DNA from: Pseudomonadota bacterium
Lineage (GTDB): Bacteria > Pseudomonadota > Alphaproteobacteria > Sphingomonadales > Sphingomonadaceae
Reading direction: 5' to 3'
DNA: 15,777 bases
NCBI GenBank assembly: GCA_023387085.1
Contig: JAEWIL010000149.1
Span: 1-15,777 of the forward strand
A program made the translations under genes and the position numbers. The notes below the pieces were generated by a model. That model had not been told where the DNA came from. It saw only the letters and a list, made by a program, of their open reading frames with translations, and did no database searches. Below are positions 14,195 through 15,777 of this stretch, piece after piece; within the stretch, counting starts at the first letter, position 1; each line of letters starts with the position of its first letter.

Positions 14195-15372
14195 CGGGCA
14201 CTATCCGTATCGACGGTGGCGACAACCGACATGCCCGGGCCGAGTCGCGCCGCAAGCTTCTGCGCGGGGTCGATCCGGATACGCACCGCGATCCGCTGTG
14301 GCACCTTCACGAAATTGCCCGATCCGGTGTCCGGTTTGATGACGCTGAACTCGCTGCCCGCCGCCGGCGCGACACTTTCAACCGTGCCCTCGAGTTCTGC
14401 CCCGCCAAGCGCGTCGACGCGCATCCGCGCCTTCTGCCCCACACGGATGTTCGCGGTCTGCGATTCCTTGAAATTGGCTACAACCCAATGCGTTTCAGGG
14501 ACCAGGTACATGAGCTGGGTGCCCGGGTTGACCAGCTGGCCGACACGCACCGATACTTCGCTGAGCCGGCCCGCGCGCGGCGCGCGGATCACGGTGCGGC
14601 CGAGGTCGATATCGGCCAGCCCGCGCGCCGCCTTCGCGTTTTCGACGCCGGCCTCCAGTCCGCTGCGCCCGACGGTGACCGAGCGCACCTGCTCGAGCGC
14701 GATCTGCCGCTGCGCCGTCGCCTGGCGCACCGCGGCTTCGGCCTGCCGCAGCGCCGCGAGCGTCTGGTCGCGTTCGCGCAGCGACACCGACCCCGCGTCG
14801 ACGAGTTCGTTCACGCGCCGCATGTCGGCCTGTGCGCGCTGAAGCTGCGCCTGCGCGTTCGCGACAGCGGCGTCCTGCAATTGAACCTGCGCCTCCGCCG
14901 AGCGTTGGCTCTGCGCACTGTTGCTGAGGCTCGCCGCCTGCGCCGCTATATTCGCCTCGCCTTGCGCGACGCGCTGCTTGTAAATGCTGTCGTCGATCCG
15001 CGCGAGCACCTGCCCTGCCGAGACCCGCTCGAAATCCTGCACCAGCACTTCGGTCACATAGCCGCCGACCTGCGGCGCGATGATCGTCGTCTGGCCGCGA
15101 ACATAGGCGTTGTCGGTCGTCTGGCTGTGGGCGCGGAAAGGCGGCAGGCCCCATGCATAAAGAATGGCGAGCGCTCCCGCCAGAATTACCGCCCCGAACA
15201 GGATGATCCGCCCGCGCGACTGCGGCGGCTTCCAGCCTTCGGGTGGCGGGCCGATCTGGTCGTCGGGTGACGGTGCCGGCGCGGGCGCGGGCGGCGCGGG
15301 TTGCGTTGCCGCCGGCGCTGCCTGCACAGCCTCTTGGGGCGTTTCCGGCGTTTCGGCTTTCTGTTCGCTCAT
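14191..15372 (-). CDS. HlyD/EmrA-family membrane fusion protein
   Basis: A 393-residue adaptor anchored by one N-terminal membrane helix (about 55-76, IILFGAVILAGALAILYAW) instead of a lipobox. This is the EmrA rather than AcrA layout. Residues 15-50 form a Pro/Ala-rich cytoplasmic segment. The periplasmic part shows TTDNAYVRGQTTIIAPQVGGYVTEVLVQDFERVSAGQVLARID (about 85-127, given here in outline), a long Ala/Gln/Arg-rich coiled-coil hairpin (130-235), the second lipoyl half TVIRAPRAGRLSEVSVRVGQLV (260-281) and a beta-barrel with THWVVANFKESQ (294-305). The TDNAYV and WVVANFKE motifs are characteristic of EmrA. The ATG at 15372 overlaps the transporter stop by 4 nt (ATGA) and its end overlaps the channel gene, so the three genes form one translationally coupled operon. 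Confidence 0.95.
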   Translation of the reverse strand: MSEQKAETPETPQEAVQAAPAATQPAPPAPAPAPSPDDQIGPPPEGWKPPQSRGRIILFGAVILAGALAILYAWGLPPFRAHSQTTDNAYVRGQTTIIAPQVGGYVTEVLVQDFERVSAGQVLARIDDSIYKQRVAQGEANIAAQAASLSNSAQSQRSAEAQVQLQDAAVANAQAQLQRAQADMRRVNELVDAGSVSLRERDQTLAALRQAEAAVRQATAQRQIALEQVRSVTVGRSGLEAGVENAKAARGLADIDLGRTVIRAPRAGRLSEVSVRVGQLVNPGTQLMYLVPETHWVVANFKESQTANIRVGQKARMRVDALGGAELEGTVESVAPAAGSEFSVIKPDTGSGNFVKVPQRIAVRIRIDPAQKLAARLGPGMSVVATVDTDSAR

Positions 15373-15777
15373 TGATTTTGCGCCCTCATTTTCTGCAAAG
15401 CTTCGAGTTCCCGGGCCAACGGGTTGTGTCCGCGCCGCCGGTCGCGTGCCCAGCGCGCGAACAGCAGAATGAATGTCAGCGCCGACAGCGTGCCGATGAC
15501 GAAGAACACGTCGTTGAACGCGAGGATCGTCGCCTCGCGCGCGGCTTCGCGAACGACCTGGGATCCGGCGACCGCACCGCGGAGCGCGGGGTCGGTCATG
15601 TTGCTCGTCAGCGCGGCGGCCAGACTGTTGATACCTTGCGCCACCTCGGGGTTGTTGGTCGAGATGCTTTGACCCAGCGTCATCAGATGGGCCTTGGTCC
15701 GCAGCGTGTGAAATGCCGATAATCCGGCGACGCCGATCAACCCGCCGAGTGTCTGCGAAAGACTGAACACGCCGACG
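15369..15777 (-). CDS. MFS multidrug transporter, EmrB/DHA2 (14-TM) type, C-terminal part only
   Basis: The frame enters from beyond the right edge; only the last 135 or so residues are visible. They begin in a membrane helix (VGVFSLSQTLGGLIGVAGLSAF), then a periplasmic loop rich in polar residues (LRTKAHLMTLGQSISTNNPE ... ALTSNMTDPALRG), then a final helix, FFVIGTLSALTFILLFARWA, and a basic cytoplasmic tail. This end structure, together with the EmrA-type adaptor that follows, identifies the DHA2 family proton/drug antiporter. The loop resembles the long 13-14 helix loop of EmrB proteins. It is the first visible gene of the emrB-emrA-channel operon; any regulator upstream lies outside the window. 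There is no start codon in the window, although internal GTG codons occur. Confidence 0.88.
   Translation of the reverse strand, partial: VGVFSLSQTLGGLIGVAGLSAFHTLRTKAHLMTLGQSISTNNPEVAQGINSLAAALTSNMTDPALRGAVAGSQVVREAAREATILAFNDVFFVIGTLSALTFILLFARWARDRRRGHNPLARELEALQKMRAQNQ

Overview
The window reads as a chromosomal segment of a GC-rich alphaproteobacterium, most likely a sphingomonad (Sphingopyxis/Sphingomonas type). The basis is the sequence style of SecE, NusG, L1 and L11, the abundance of RND/NodT-type efflux genes, and short CCCGG-type hairpins scattered between genes. The taxonomic call is inference; no rRNA gene is present.

Left part (1-2387): a LysR-type regulator, cut off by the window edge, faces away from an NAD(P)-dependent aldehyde dehydrogenase across a 102-bp gap with inverted repeats. 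This is the usual layout of a regulator with its target gene.

Housekeeping block (2601-5733, all minus strand, transcribed right to left): secE - nusG - tesB - rplK - rplA, closed by a strong intrinsic terminator. Two things stand out. An acyl-CoA thioesterase II gene (tesB) sits between nusG and rplK. The rplK reading frame carries a single in-frame TAA at codon 37, where a conserved Glu (GAA) is expected. It is otherwise intact, so the sequence as given cannot encode full-length ribosomal protein L11 without readthrough. A real relC-type lesion and a one-base sequence error are both possible.

Efflux block (5927-15777): three drug or cation export systems lie side by side. First is a small multidrug resistance protein of the SugE/Gdx type, with a hairpin carrying an ACGG loop just upstream of its ribosome binding site. 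Second is a complete RND tripartite pump operon (adaptor - AcrB-type transporter - outer-membrane factor). It is divergent from a TetR regulator, and the shared intergenic region holds a perfect 16-bp palindrome overlapping the likely -10 box of the regulator gene. Third is an MFS-type tripartite system (EmrB-like transporter, partial - EmrA-like adaptor - outer-membrane factor), whose genes overlap by 4 nt and converge on the TetR gene with a shared CTAG.

I see no tRNA, rRNA, CRISPR array, insertion sequence or prophage gene. Nothing in the window is a clearly new biological system. The points most worth checking are the rplK nonsense codon, the thioesterase inside the ribosomal/transcription operon, the leader of the SugE/Gdx gene and the TetR operator.
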